Counted from the stretch's first letter, positions 1 through 11,468 are shown. The stretch is DNA of 64,000 bases from Solanum dulcamara (GCF_947179165.1 NC_077245.1:20931740-20995739); one strand, 5' to 3'. Notes: generated by a model not told the origin, from the sequence alone. Translations and numbers: made by a program.

Positions 1-869
1 TCTCTCTCTCTCTCTCTTCTTCTTCTTCTCTATTTCCAACAAAAAGAGTCCAAGAGCTTCAAGATTTGAGTCCTCCATTGAAGACCCAACCACAAGGTTT
101 TCTTCAAGTCTTCACTAAGGTATGTAAGGCTATCTAAAATATGGGTTGAGTCCACCCATGTGCCCTACTCTTGTTTTGAGGTTAGATGCTCATAAAAATA
201 GAATTTCTTGATATGGTTTATGCTTGTATGAACTTTGTCCCCTATGTATTTGATTCTATATGTGTTGATGTTGTTGAGCCAAGGAGTTCCTAAATTGAGC
301 CTTTATGTAAGTATGACTCGATGAAGATGAAGTTGTTAAATATGTTTTATTAATCTCCTTAACTATGTGGATTATGATAAAAGAGGTTATTTTCCTAAGA
401 AATGTTGCCTATTATAGAGTGTGATTTAAAGTCTTGAGTTGTGATGAGTCTCAAGGATTTTTTTTCAAATGGATAGAGTAAATGATTGGTTATGCCTATA
501 TGTTGCTATAATTATGCATTTAAATTTCTTTTGAAGAGATGATTGAGATTGATCGGATAGTACGATTGGAAGAGGTACGATTGTGATAAAGTTTATGAGT
601 TGACAAGGTTGTAATTAGACTTGTCAATATGAGTTGATCGAGTTGAATGGATGGAGTTTTATGAGCATGGAGTCTTGGGAGGAGTATCGAGCACTGAATT
701 GGGCAAGAGTATAGTCCATACTCGAACCTAACACCTGTGTTGCCAAACATAGGAGGGATTGAACCGTTAAATTCGGATGCTTCCCTAAGAGTTTCGTCCT
801 GACATTATAGGACTTGGTTGGATTGGATCCATGATTGATTGACTCATTCATGCCCTGGCAAAGTATGAA
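1..869 (+). repeat. 5' LTR remnant (middle part only)
   Basis: Gap-free match to 6076-6944; by hand I count about 22 substitutions in 869 bp (roughly 97.5% identity). It stops at 869 inside the LTR, where the sequence jumps straight into gag, so the LTR 3' end, its TG..CA terminus and the primer-binding site are gone. The short open frames in this stretch are chance frames. Confidence 0.9.
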
Positions 870-1620
870 GCCAGCTACTCCACTTGCATCCACATCAGAG
901 GCAGAATTTCGAGGGGGGATTGAGGGAAGCAAAAGTGGAGGAATTTGTAAACCTGAAATAGGAGGGTATGTCGGTTAAGGAGTGTGGCCTAAAGTTCATC
1001 CAGCTGTCCAGGTATGCTCCAGAAGTGATTCCAGATATGAGGTCAAAGATGAGAAAGTTCGTCTCTGGATTAGAGAGGCATGTGAAGAAGGAGTGCAAGG
1101 CAGCATTATTGATCTCGGATATGAAACTTTCCAGATTAATGGTGTATGCTCAACAGGTAGAGGAGGAGAAAAGAAAAGACAGAGAATAGCACCTGAGCAA
1201 GAAGGCAAAATCAGTGGGCCATGAGAATGAACAGAGTCAAAACAAGGGCAACAAGTCCTTCTTCCAAAAGAGGCCTCCCAATTTTTCCTCATCTACCGCA
1301 AGTGCACCTATGCCGCAGAACAGGTATGACCGACAAGGACAGAGTAGCAAGAATTTCAGCCCCCAGGTTCTCAATCCCAGGCCAGTGTAAGTCAAGGTTC
1401 GAGGGGGAAGCCACCATGCGGAAAGTGTGGTAGGCTCTACTTGGGATAATGCAGAGCAGGAAGGGTTGGTTATTATAAATAAGGCCAAATAGACCATTTT
1501 CAGAAGGAGTGTCCAACATGGGGGAACAGAGCCCAGTTCTCTACAACCGTACTGCCAGCTAGGGGTAATCAGAGGGGCTCTACTTCAGGTACGAGTGGAG
1601 GTACAAACCGCCTATATGCC
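870..1620 (+). pseudogene. gag (capsid/nucleocapsid) remnant of the first Tekay element
   Basis: Gag forms the virus-like particle and its zinc knuckle binds element RNA. A short piece of the gag N-terminal region (about 870-925) is followed after a deletion by the conserved gag segment at 968-1189 (motifs KFIQLSRYAPEV and FVSGLERHVKKEC), then by a zinc-knuckle region near 1420-1515 (CGKCGRLYLG, later HFQKECP). Frames change several times and stops interrupt the knuckle, so no functional Gag can be made. The N-terminal capsid half is missing compared with the nested element at 27070-28002, which shows it in pieces. The call rests on motif order and position before the protease. Confidence 0.85.
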
Positions 1621-2109
1621 ATGGGCAGTCGCCAAGATCAAGAGAACTCTCCAAACATCGTGACGGGTATGATTCGAGTCTCTTCTTTTGATTGTTATGT
1701 ATTGATGGATCCGGATGCCATCCTATCTTTTGTGACTCCTTATGTGGCTAGTAAATTCAATAAAATTCCTGAACGACTTCTTGAGCCTTTTAGTGTGGCC
1801 ACTCCTGTCGGTGATTCTGTCTTAGCTGAGAGAGTCTATAGAGATTGCACTGTGTCCATTTATCACAGGGATACCTTAGCCGACCTAGTCGAGTTGGACA
1901 TGGTTGACTTTGACGTAATCCTTGGCATGGACTGGCTTTATGTCTGCTATGCCCCTATTGATTGTAAAACTCAGGTTGTCAAGTTTAAATTCCCAAATGA
2001 AACTGTTATAGAGTGGAGGGGCAGTCCTGCTATGCCTAAGGGTAAGTTTATTTCTTACCTTAGGGCCAGGAAGCTAATCTCAAAAGGGTGCATTTATCAC
2101 CTTGTCTGA
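1621..2109 (+). pseudogene. retropepsin-type protease domain (Tekay pol)
   Basis: The aspartic protease that matures the polyprotein. An open stretch of 162 residues contains the typical later motifs GDSVLAERVYRDC and DFDVILGMDWL. The active-site region reads LMDPDAILSFV; the nested copy in this window has LDLGATLSFV, so the glycine after the catalytic Asp is replaced by Asp here and the Thr by Ile, which should abolish activity. The frame ends at a TGA (2107-2109), likely a CGA-to-TGA change. It is continuous with gag upstream and RT downstream, as in one Gag-Pol frame. Confidence 0.88.
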
Positions 2110-3508
2110 GTGAAAGATGACGATATTGAGTCTCCATCCCTGGAGTCAGTTCCGATTGTCAATGAGTTTCCAGATGGCTTTCCTGAAGATCTGCCTGGAG
2201 TCCCTCCATATAGGGAGTTTGACTTTGGGATTGATATTCTTCCTGATACCTAGCCTATCTCAATTCCTCCATATAGAATGGCCCCAGCTGAGTTGAGAGA
2301 GTTGAAGGAGCAGTTGAAAGACTTGTTAGATAAGGGATTCATTAGGCCGAGTGTCTCACCATGGGGTGCTCCGGTCCTATTTGTGTGGAAGAAGGATGGG
2401 TCCCTTATAATATGTATCAACTACAGGCAGTTGAATAAGGTCACCGTAAAGAACAAATACCCTCTCCCAGAATAGATGACTTATTCGATCAACTTTAAGG
2501 TGCCACTTGTTTCTCAAAGATTGACTTGAGATCCGGCTACCACCAATTGAAGGTGAGGGAATGTGATATTCCGAAGACTGCTTTCCGGACTCGTTATGGC
2601 CACTTCGAATTTTTGGTCATGTCCTTCAGGTTGACTAATGCCCCCGCTGCTTTTATGGATCTCGTGAACTGAGTATTCAAACCATATCTTGATATATTTG
2701 TGATTGTATTCATAGATGATATTCTGGTTTACTCCAAGAATGAGAAGGAGCATGCCCATCATCTTAGAGTCATCTTACAAACTTTGAGGGACCAGGTATT
2801 GTATGCAAAGTTCTCTAAATATGAATTTTGGCTTGCATAAGTGGCCTTCTTAGGCCACATTATATCTGGAGATGGTATTCAGGTTGATGCTTAGAAAATT
2901 GAGGCAGTGAAGAGTTGGCCCAGACCCACATCCCCGATAGAGATAAGGAGTTTTTTGGGTTTGGCTGGCTATTATCAAAGGTTTGTAGAGGGATTCTCAT
3001 CGATATCATCACCATTGACTAAGCTGACTCAAAAGAAGGCTAAGTTTCAATGGTCCGATGCTTGTGAGGAGAGTTTCCAGAAATTGAAGACCAAGCTAAC
3101 CACTGCTCCTATTCTAACCTTGCCCGATGGTACAGAGGGTTTTGTGATCTATTGTGATGCATCCAGAATTGATTTGGGTTGTGTGTTGATGCAAAAGAGG
3201 AAGGTGATAGCCTATGCTTCGAGGCAGCTTAAGGTTCATGAGCGAAATTACCCAACTCATGACCTTGAGCTGGCAGTTGTGGTGTTTGCGCTAAAGATTT
3301 GGTGCCACTACTTGTATGGAGTGCATGTTGATGTATTCACCGATCATAAAAGCCTACAATATGTCTTTAGCCAGAAGGAACTCAACCTGAGGCAAAGAAG
3401 ATGGCTTGAGCTACTCAAGGACTACGATATGAGCATCCTCTACCATCTAGGTAAAGCTAATATTGTTGTTGATGCTCTTAGCAGGTTGTCCATGGGTAGC
3501 ACTGCCTA
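2110..3508 (+). pseudogene. reverse transcriptase and RNase H domains (Tekay pol), broken
   Basis: The RT begins with the linker SVPIVNEF and GVPPYREF (about 2146-2225), then [26 protein letters not shown] and the catalytic box FIDDILVYS (about 2713-2740), which is intact. RNase H follows from 2907 ([42 protein letters not shown]). Stops lie at 2251, 2496, 2670, 2838 and 2892 and one base is lost near 2467, so only the RNase H part (2907-3508) is a long open frame. Five of the six pol stops counted from 2107 fit a C-to-T change in a CAG, CAA or CGA codon. A dead copy, although the active-site residues of RT survive. Confidence 0.93.
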
Positions 3509-5086
3509 GTGGAAAAGGGAATGAGGGAATTGGCGAAGGAGGTACATCGATTAGCCCGATTGAGAGTTCAACTCGAAGAGAACAATGAAGGCGGAGTTAC
3601 CGTTCAGAAGGGGTCTACATCCTTACTTGTAGCAGAGGTAAAGGAGAAACAAGATCAGGATCCCATTCTCCTCCGGCTAAAGGAAGTTGTTCACAAACAA
3701 GGGGTGATGGTTTTCACCAAAGGGGGAGATGGTGTGTTGAGGTACCGAAGTAGATTGTGTTTACCCGATGTCGATGATGTTCGAAAGAGGATTATGGCCA
3801 AAGCGCATAGTTCCAGATACTCTATTCATCCAGGCTCCATGAAAATGTACCATAACTTGAGGGAAATCTATTGGTGGAGTGGGATGAAGAGGGATATTGC
3901 GGAATTTGTTTCCAAGTGCTCGAATTGCCAACAGGTGAAGGTTGAGCATCAAAGACCATGTGGTTTAGCTCAAAATATAGAAATTCCAGAATGGAAGTGG
4001 GAAATGATCAACATGGACTTTATTACAGGCTTGCCGAAGTCCCGAAAGCAACATGATTCCATTTGGGTGATTGTGGATAGAATGACAAAATCAGCCCATT
4101 TCTTGGTGGTTAAGACTACTGACACCGTAGAAGATTATGCAAAGTTGTATATACTAGAGATCGTCAGATTGCATGGGGTCCTTTGGTCTATCATCTCAGA
4201 CAGGGAAGCTCAATTCACTTACCAATTTTGGAGATCTTTTCAGAAGGGGTTAGGTTCGAAGGTGAACTTGAGTACAGTCTTCCATCCTCAAACAGATGGC
4301 CAGGCAGAGCGCACCATCCATACATTGGAAGATATGTTGAGGGCTTGTGTACTGGACTTCAAGGGAAGTTGGGATGACCACTTACCTCTTATAGAGTTTG
4401 CATATAATAATAGTTATCATGCAAGCATTCAAATGGCTCCTTATGAAGCTTTGTATGGGAGGAGGTGTAGATCTCCCATTGGGTGGTTTGAAGTTGGTGA
4501 AGCCAAGTTGATTGGGCCCGACCTTGTTCACCAAGCCATGGAGAAGGTAAGAGTTATCCAAGATAGGCTAAAGACAGCCCAAAGCCGCCAAACATCTTAC
4601 ACCGATGTGAGGAGGAGAGACTTGGAGTTTGAGGTGGGTGATTGGGTGTACTCGAAAGTATCACCCATGAAGGGTGTTATGAGGTTTGGAAGTAAAGGGA
4701 AGCTCATTCCTCAATATATTAGTCCTTACCATATTTTGAGGCGGATTGGGAGTGTTGTTTATGAGTTGGAGTTACCCTCGTAGTTAGTTTCTATTTATCC
4801 AATTTTCCACGTTTCGATGTTGAAGAAATACTTGGGTGATCCCTCGTTGGTAGTCCCTATTGATAGCATTGGAATTAAGGATAGGTTATCCTACGAAGAA
4901 GTTCCGGTCCAAATTCTTGATCGCCAAATTCGCAAACTGAGGAACAAAGAGATCACCTTGGTCAAAGTCCTGTGGATGAATCAACTTATTGAGGAAGCCA
5001 CATGGGAAGCGGAGGAAGCCATGAAATCTAAATATTCGTGCCTACCAAGGATAATGTTGGAGGTAATGTTCATTTCCTTGACTTGA
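3509..5086 (+). pseudogene. integrase plus chromodomain (Tekay pol)
   Basis: The integrase inserts the cDNA; the C-terminal chromodomain steers insertion to chromatin. From 3509 a 424-residue open frame carries the HHCC zinc domain (HSSRYSIHPGS ... CSNCQQVKVEHQRP), the DDE core (first Asp in MDFITGLPKS, second in SDREAQF, Glu in DGQAERTIHTLEDM) and the YGRRCRSPIGW motif. It ends at a TAG (4781-4783); the same reading continues at once into FHVSMLKKYLGDPS and the chromodomain (about 4885-5030; SYEEVPVQILDRQ, KVLWMNQLIEEATWEAEE). The frame is the best preserved part of the element, but separation from RT by stops and the internal TAG make it non-functional as a whole. Confidence 0.93.
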
Positions 5087-5218
5087 ATTCATTTGTTCCT
5101 TTTTGAGTTTTGATTGATATTTGTTTGAGAATGTGATTGGTTGAATGATAGAAATTTTGATTGTGAATTGCACCCGAGTCTATTCTTGATTTCTCATCAT
5201 TCGAGGACGACTGATTCC

Positions 5219-5231
5219 AAGGGGGAGATAA
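5219..5231 (+). other. polypurine tract of the first Tekay element
   Basis: The purine run AAGGGGGAGATAA lies directly before the 3' LTR at 5232, where second-strand synthesis would start. The same box precedes the LTR of the nested element at 23176 (reverse strand). Confidence 0.85.
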
Positions 5232-5659
5232 TATAACACCCCTAAAAAATTTCCCCCTAAGATTTGGGCCTTCCTTGTACACGTGTGGGGCCTATTGTAT
5301 TTATTTCGAAGTATGTGCTTGAGTTAAGATGAGTCCCTGAGAAATTAAAGAGCGTTGGAGGTGATGTGGGGTCATTGAGGACCCCTAGGACTGAGCTAAG
5401 TCCCAAAAAGGTTCGTCGTGGCTAAGTTTGGGTAGGAGTTCGCATAAGGGGTTGACTTCTAACGACCCTATCTTTTGAAAGACGACAATTTGGGTGGCCT
5501 ATGAACCATCAAATTAAAGGTCATCGAGTCTTCTTTCCAACGCCACTAAGAATGTGCATTTTGGAGTTCGGAGTTGAGAGATATGACGATCCTAAGATGA
5601 GGTAGCACGAAAGGAATTTCATTTTTGGCCTGGGCTGCAACTGCTGGGGAAATGGCCCT

Positions 5660-5945
5660 AGCGCTATAAGGGCGCGACGCGCCATTATCGCGCCAGAAAC
5701 ATGCCTCAGTAGTTTGGCCCCTGGCGCGACGCACCGCTAAAAGTTGTGTAGGGTTTTTCAGGCCAAATTTCTAGAACCCAGAAAATATGGTCTTGGCTCT
5801 ATAAGGGCGCGACGCGCCACTATCGTGCCAGAAATATGCCTCAGTAGTTTGGTCTCTGGCGCGTCATGCCACTGCGAGGTGTGCAGGTTTTAGGCGTAAT
5901 TGGCCTGGCGCTGCAAGGGCGCGACGCGCCACTATCGCGTCAGGT
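5660..5945 (+). repeat. CpG-dense tandem unit with GGCGCGACGCGCC palindrome in the LTR
   Basis: The box GGGCGCGACGCGCC occurs at 5670, 5805 and 5917, each followed by an ACTATCGCGCC-like box; the CCTCAGTAGTTTGG segment follows the first two only. Spacings are 135 and 112 bp. GGCGCG-A-CGCGCC is a perfect 6 bp inverted repeat. The reverse complement recurs in the solo LTR at 43250-43540, so the unit is a fixed part of this LTR family. Confidence 0.85.
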
Positions 5946-6048
5946 GCATTTTTAGCCTATTTTCAGAACTTTTGAAAAGGGGTAATTTGGGAACTTACCC
6001 AAGTTATATATGTATTGCCATTGGTCATTTTGGGACTAAAAATTTCCA

Positions 6049-6106
6049 GCTCTCTCTCTCTAAATGCTCTAGAAATATCTCTCTCTCTCTCTTCTTCTTC
6101 TTCTCT
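6049..6106 (+). repeat. CT/CTT microsatellite in the LTR
   Basis: CT repeats, a short interruption, a second CT run and then TTC repeats. The same tract opens the window (1-30) in the 5' LTR and appears in reverse complement near 43090-43150 in the solo LTR. Confidence 0.85.
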
Positions 6107-7106
6107 ATTTCCAACAAAAAGAGTCCAAGAGCTTCAAGATTTGAGTCCTCCATTGAAGACCCAACCACAAGGTTTTCTTCAAGTCTTCACTAAGGTATGT
6201 AAGGCTATCTAAAACATGGGTTGAGTCCACCCATGTGCCCTACTCTTGTTTTGAGGATAGATGCTCATAAAAATAGAATTTCTTGATATGGTTTATGCTT
6301 GTATGAACTTTGTCCCCTATGTATTTGATTCTATATGTGTTGATATTGTTGAGCCAAGGAGTTCCTAAATTGAGCCTTTATGTAAGTATGACTCGATGAA
6401 GATGAAGTTGTTAAATATGTTTTATTAATCTCCTTAACTATGTGGATTATGATAAAAGAGGTTATTTTCCTAAGAAATGTTGCCTATTATATAGTGTGAT
6501 TTAAAGTCTTGAGTTGTGATGAGTCTCAAGGATTTTTTTTCAAATGGATAGAGTAAATGATTGGTTATGCCTATATGTTGCTATAATTGTGCATTTAAAT
6601 TTCTTTTGAAGAGATGATTGAGATTGATCAGATAGTACGATTGAAAGAGGTACGATTGTGATAGAGTTTATGAGTTGACAAGGTTGTAATTAGACTTGTC
6701 GATATGAGTTGATCGAGTTGACTGGATGGAGTTTTATGAGCATGGAGTCTTGGGAGGAGTATCGAGCACTGAATTGGGCAGGAGTATAGTCCATACTCGA
6801 ACCTAATACATGTGTTGCCAAATGTAGGGGGGATTGAACCATTAAAGTCGGATGCTTCCCCGAGAGTTTCGTTCTGACATTATAGGACTTGGTTGGATTG
6901 GATCCATGATTGATTGACTCGTTCATGCCCTGGCAAAGTATGAACGGACGCGGCAACAACGTCGGCTTGTTGTACTTTCACTCGCTCATAAGTGATGGTT
7001 GTCGATTAAGAGAAACTCCCAAATAGGTCTTGATAGTACTCTGAGTCAGATTGAGTTGAATTTTATGTGATTGGTCCCGTCTAAATCATATTCTTGTTTA
7101 GACTTA

Positions 7107-7482
7107 GGACATTTGATTGAGTTGTCATTCCTCTTCAGTTGAGCTCCCGAGTTGATAAATTCTTGCTTGATGTTCGTTGTATTCGGCCATTTTACATACT
7201 CGTACATTCCATGTACTGATGCCATTTGGCCTGCATCGTTTCATGATGCAGAGACAGGTACTAGAAATCATTAACCGGCGCTCCGTTGAATATACGAGGA
7301 CATTTGATTGAGTTGTCATTCCTCTTGAGTTGAGCTCCCGAGTTGATAAATTCTTGCTTGATGTTCGTTGTATTCGGCCATTTTACATACTCGTACATTC
7401 CATGTACTGACGTCATTTGGCCTGCATCGTTTCATGATGTAGAGACAGGTACTAGAAATCATTAACCGGCGCTCCGTTGAAG
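7107..7482 (+). repeat. 191 bp tandem duplication inside the 3' LTR
   Basis: Bases 7107-7297 are repeated from 7298 to about 7482 (both begin GGACATTTGATTGAGTTG and run to ACCGGCGCTCCGTTGA) with only a few differences. The 5' LTR part that would show whether the duplication predates insertion is deleted. Confidence 0.88.
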
Positions 7483-7879
7483 ATCCACATACACTTCCAG
7501 CCAGTTGGTGAGTCCTCCTAGTTCCCGGAGGATATTGAGCCTTTTTGTACAGTTTTGTTGCCCTTTCTTTATTTTGATTATTGGTAGCCATGGACTTGTC
7601 ATTGGCACCTTTTAGACTTGGATAGAGGCTTCATAGACTGGAGTGTGGGGAGGTCGAACTGTTATTTTGAGGAGTCTTATTTTATTGTCTTGTTGGGTTG
7701 TAAATGTTTGGCCTTCGGCCCCCATATATATATATATATGATCAGTATTTCATTATTTGAGTTTTTCGCTAAGAGAATATGATTGAATGAAGGTGTAACT
7801 GGACCAGGTTGTTCACTCAGAGGTCAAAAATGGCCTTCGAGTGCCGGCTACGCCTAGGGTACCCTTTTGGGGCGTGACA

Positions 7880-8153
7880 GCCAATTTTTTTCAACCTCCC
7901 TAACATCTTCTGCTCCTCTACGGTCATAACCGTCCTAGCTACCATATGCTGAACAATTATAGGAATAGGCTGAATTACTGGACGAGGAGCTATAGTAGTA
8001 GGTTGTAGAACTAGGATCGGATCATACTGTGCTCCTGCCTACCTGAAATTCCAAGCCTCCTCTTAAACCTTGGGTCCAACTCCATCACAAAGTCCCAAAT
8101 AACTCAAGGAGCTTGTGCCCCAAAAATAGGCGCATTCTGAGCAACGGAAGAGC
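7880..8153 (-). pseudogene. gag N-terminal fragment of an older gypsy element
   Basis: Read on the minus strand, the stretch holds a short gag-like N-terminal segment with the motif MTVEEQKMLGRLKK, the usual start of Tekay-type Gag in this plant group, preceded by a weak proline/glutamine-rich region. Stops occur upstream. It is cut off at 7880 by the end of the first Tekay element, which therefore inserted into it. Recognition rests on one motif and its position next to an LTR, so the call is modest. Confidence 0.5.
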
Positions 8154-9235
8154 TGAAACAACCCAACCAATTTTAAGCCCTAGAATAGTGTTAAAATGCA
8201 AGAAATAATGAAATTTACGTGAAACTTACACGGTTTTTAGGATGAAAAATGGTCTCAAAACATTCCCACAAGAATTCCCAATGCAACGGAACAAAAATGA
8301 TCGAAAATGATCAAGATTTGCTTCAAAAATTATGTTTTGAAATACTGAAAATGGAGAGAAAAGGGATGGCATCGGGTCTTAAAAGACCTCACTACCAGGC
8401 TCCTCAATATTCTTCGCGAACACGGAGTACAACCATCCATACCTCCGCAAATGCAACCTGAAGCGCACGAACATGGAGAAAAAAGGCTCGACCTCTATGA
8501 AAGCGGCCAATGGCCTACGAACAGGGAGAGTAAATTTAAGGTGCACCAGTAGCTGTGCTGGTGCATTTTCACCAAGGGAAACAAGTCCCTCAACGGTTCT
8601 CGAAACTCGTTCAGAATCTCGTCGACATAAACGAACTATGCTACCCAACAGAAAATGTCATTCTAGACTCAACAAAATTGATGGATTTCCCAACGGAGGT
8701 CATTTCGATGGAATATTGAGCAAAGTCAAAGAATTTCAAATAAAAACACTTAATGCACAAATGGCCAAAAACTCATTCCAATCACCTTGGAAACCAAACC
8801 AAAGGTCGTTCTAGACCAACTTGGTGTTCCAAAGCTAACCGCACTAACGAATTTTTCATCCGAGCGTGTTAACCAAAAATGTTGACTGAAGTCAAACTAG
8901 GCCAAATCTTAAAGTTAAAACGACAAAACCACCTAAACTCAAAACGAAGACTCCAAAACCCAAACCAACCTTCCTTTTAGGCCAAAATGGGCCTTTCAGA
9001 GCTGATGAAACCATCAAAATTCTCATATGATGGGCGAATCTTTGGATGTTGACTAAAGTCAACTCTTTCAAACCTTAAGCCTCAAAAAGGTCCAAACTAC
9101 CTCAAAACTCAATTGGACACCTTGGGAAGTGAGCCACCCATCCCTACATCACATATCAGCTATAAAAAATCTATGGGAAGAGGTAAAATGGTAAAAATAC
9201 GCAAAAGCACGAAAATAACCTTGGAGGTCATTACA
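8154..9235 (-). repeat. LTR (about 1.08 kb) of the older gypsy element
   Basis: On the plus strand the block starts TGAAACAACCC and ends GGTCATTACA, matching the two termini of the Tekay LTR at 16128-17829 (TGTCACAACCC ... GGTCATTACA) while the middle differs. In its own orientation it runs TGTAATGACC to GGGTTGTTTCA. No normal primer site lies between it and the gag fragment, so a deletion has joined them, and no target-site duplication was seen. Open frames here look random. Confidence 0.6.
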
Positions 9236-9900
9236 TGCAACTTGGGACTTTTTAGTTTCTTCAATCTCTAATGGCCATTTGGTATATGTTGCGAGTTATT
9301 ACAGATAATGTTGCACCATTTATGTCACAATATACAACATTTGAGGACTATCAAAGCGGCCAAACATAGTTACTACTCTTAAATATTAAAAAATAAATAT
9401 AATATAATTTTTAGTAATAAATGATTATGAAGTAAAAATTGTGTACTTGAATAAATTGTTATCACGCTAGAAAATAAAAAAATCCAGTTTATTTATTTGT
9501 ATATTGAAAATAGGACACATATTACAATGCTTATTTTTTTCATGCATCGACTTCTTATCTTCCACCTTTAAAACCTTATACTTAATGAATGAAAGTCATT
9601 TTATTTTTCTAACAATTAAACTCACTCACAAAATTGTTTCCTTTTCCATCAACAATATGTTGGTACTTGCGAGTTGTGACAAATGTCGCAACATGTAACA
9701 TACAGGCTGCAACAAATGTATTGTAAAAAATATATGTCCATTCATCGCGACTTTTTACTACAAACATCATCAAATATAAATTACAGTATAATTAGCACCA
9801 TTTCAGTACAAACCTTGTTCACTAATCAGAAGTTGCGACTCTTCATTCCAACTTAATGAATTTCTTCATGATATTGATGAATCATCTTTTTAGGAAAAGC

Positions 9901-10877
9901 ATGACGAAGAGTATCGTAAGAATAAGAAAAAATAAGGAAGTTGTAAGGTTACCATCCCCTCCCAGAGAGGTACTGACTGAGAAAGTTGTAAACAACCCTT
10001 TCCAAAGTGTTACTGATTGAAATATTTGTGAAGGTTGCTTCTTATTCCTTCACAGATTTTATAAATCTCAAACTAAGGTGTGTATATATAGTTATTATTT
10101 TTATTGAAAATATCAAGAGTGCAAGATGACTTAACTTATGTAATTTGAAGGTGACTTACGACATTCACCCTGCCTATGCATGCAAAAATACATGACCATA
10201 TGAATGAACCCAACCCTACTTTCATTAAGCGGATTTTCTTCATTTCAAAGTTAATTTTCTTCAAATGTTGTTTACTAACTATATGTTATGTTTTTTTAGT
10301 TCCAAGATTTTTTATGAACTCGGAATGAAACCGTACATTTTGCACAACCTATCGGTTGTAGACTTGACAATTAGTTATAAAAAATATCCACCACGGAGTC
10401 TGAGGACGCATAAGATTGCGGAATTAGTTCAGTTATGTTGGACGTGTGGGAATAGATAATCCTTGTACAGAAAAGGCATGGTAATAATTAATGAATTTTA
10501 ATGAAAGAGTTTTAAAAAACTTATTGATGTATTCATTCTACATGATACTAATTCTTGCATTTCTTGTAAAATAAATGTGTTGCTTTTGATAGGTGGACTT
10601 TTTCAGAAGCATTAGGTTGGACGAAGCCTTTCAATTTCTTAAACAATCAGTAAATGGAGACCACATTCCGGCCTTGTATGCGTGTGGTATGATTTCACTC
10701 TTAAACATCGGTGATTCCCTGCGAGAGGGTGTGATGATGATTGGCAAGAGGAAAGAAACAGAGCCCCTTAGTAAAATAAGAGTATCGAAAGTCATTAAAA
10801 GACACTCCGCGTCATACTTGGGTGCGAAATCTTATAATATTTGGAGAAAGTCCCAAATGTTGCACAATTTGGCATGA
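9901..10877 (+). pseudogene. F-box/SEL1-like gene, copy A (At1g67623/At2g35280-like), decayed
   Basis: Proteins of this plant family join a degenerate N-terminal F-box to SEL1/TPR-like repeats; their substrates are largely unknown. Three exons can be followed by comparison with copy B at 14588. Exon 1 (9901-10077) has an F-box tail VKVASYSFTDFINLKL with earlier frame breaks. Exon 2 (10300-10480; SKIFYELG ... CWTCGNR, stop, SLYRKGM) has an AG acceptor and GT donor. Exon 3 (10593-10877; VDFFRSIRLDEAFQFLKQS, ALYACGMISLLNIGD, LREGVMMIG) loses its frame after LSKIR, so the C-terminus differs from copy B. Stops and frameshifts make it a pseudogene. The family name comes from the SGN..ALYRKG and LGGD..REG patterns, not from a search. 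Confidence 0.65.
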
Positions 10878-11468
10878 ACGTCCTCATGTTCGCCAGAAGT
10901 GAAGCTGGCCTGATAGTGAGAGCAGTGACTATGAACATGCTTGGTGTCTTCCCTAGTTTCATTAATGTAATAAAGTGAAGTTATATATGATAATTTTTCC
11001 ATATTTTTAATTCATTTTGTCTAAATTCAACAAGTAATATAATATATCTCTCCGTTATATAAGAGGATCATAATATAGGTTACCATAGTAGTATGATTTT
11101 ATAATTTTTATTATTTGATAATAAAACATTAAGTGAGTTCATTTCATAACTCTTATCAATTGTTAAAGAACAAAACAATATGATATGATAAAGTATCACA
11201 TAAAAATTGATGTTGATTAAATTGTTGATATTTTCCCATAGTAATTGCGTTGTTCAAACATTTCACATTAACTTACTTTTCTATTTTCCCCTTTATTTAT
11301 ATTTATTATTGGATGAGTTCAACAAAATTTAGTTGCTTTTAATTAATTAATTGGAAATTCATGACATTAACAAAATTAAAATTTTTTGAAGAAAATAAAT
11401 AAATAAAACATGCATTATTAACTTTCTAAAACACATACGTAACTAAAATTTTAACGGAACATATAGGA
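10878..11468. other. AT-rich non-coding stretch
   Basis: The first 100 bp resemble the 3' end of copy B; the rest is AT-rich with scattered short poly-A/T runs. I see no gene or recognisable element. Confidence 0.5.

Larger units (their letters stand above)
1..7879 (+). mobile_element. Ty3/gypsy Tekay-type (chromovirus) LTR retrotransposon, 5' end outside window
   Basis: LTR remnant (1-869), gag, protease, reverse transcriptase, RNase H, integrase, chromodomain, polypurine tract and complete 3' LTR (5232-7879) follow in Ty3/gypsy order on one strand. Bases 1-869 align without gaps to 6076-6944 of the 3' LTR, so about 844 bp of the 5' LTR lie left of the window. The element cannot move by itself: the 5' LTR end, primer site and start of gag are deleted and pol carries many stops. 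The chromodomain after the integrase places it in the chromovirus group, Tekay/Del lineage. Confidence 0.95.
5232..7879 (+). repeat. 3' LTR of the first Tekay element (2648 bp)
   Basis: It starts TATAACACC (from TGTAACACC; the G of the terminal TG has changed to A) and ends GGCGTGACA at 7879. Inside are a CpG-rich tandem unit (5660-5945), a CT microsatellite (6049-6106), a 191 bp tandem duplication (7107-7482) and an AT microsatellite (7724-7739). The start is supported by the polypurine tract, the end by the related solo LTR at 40432, which begins with the reverse complement of the same terminus. Confidence 0.92.

Noticed and set aside
7560..7879. Host gene 3' end after the tandem duplication
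   Set aside because: The sequence is the LTR end; the same words occur inverted in the solo LTR at 40432.
8249..8814. Overlapping open frames of 70-113 codons
   Set aside because: They lie inside an LTR-like block with matching terminal motifs and have no domain pattern.
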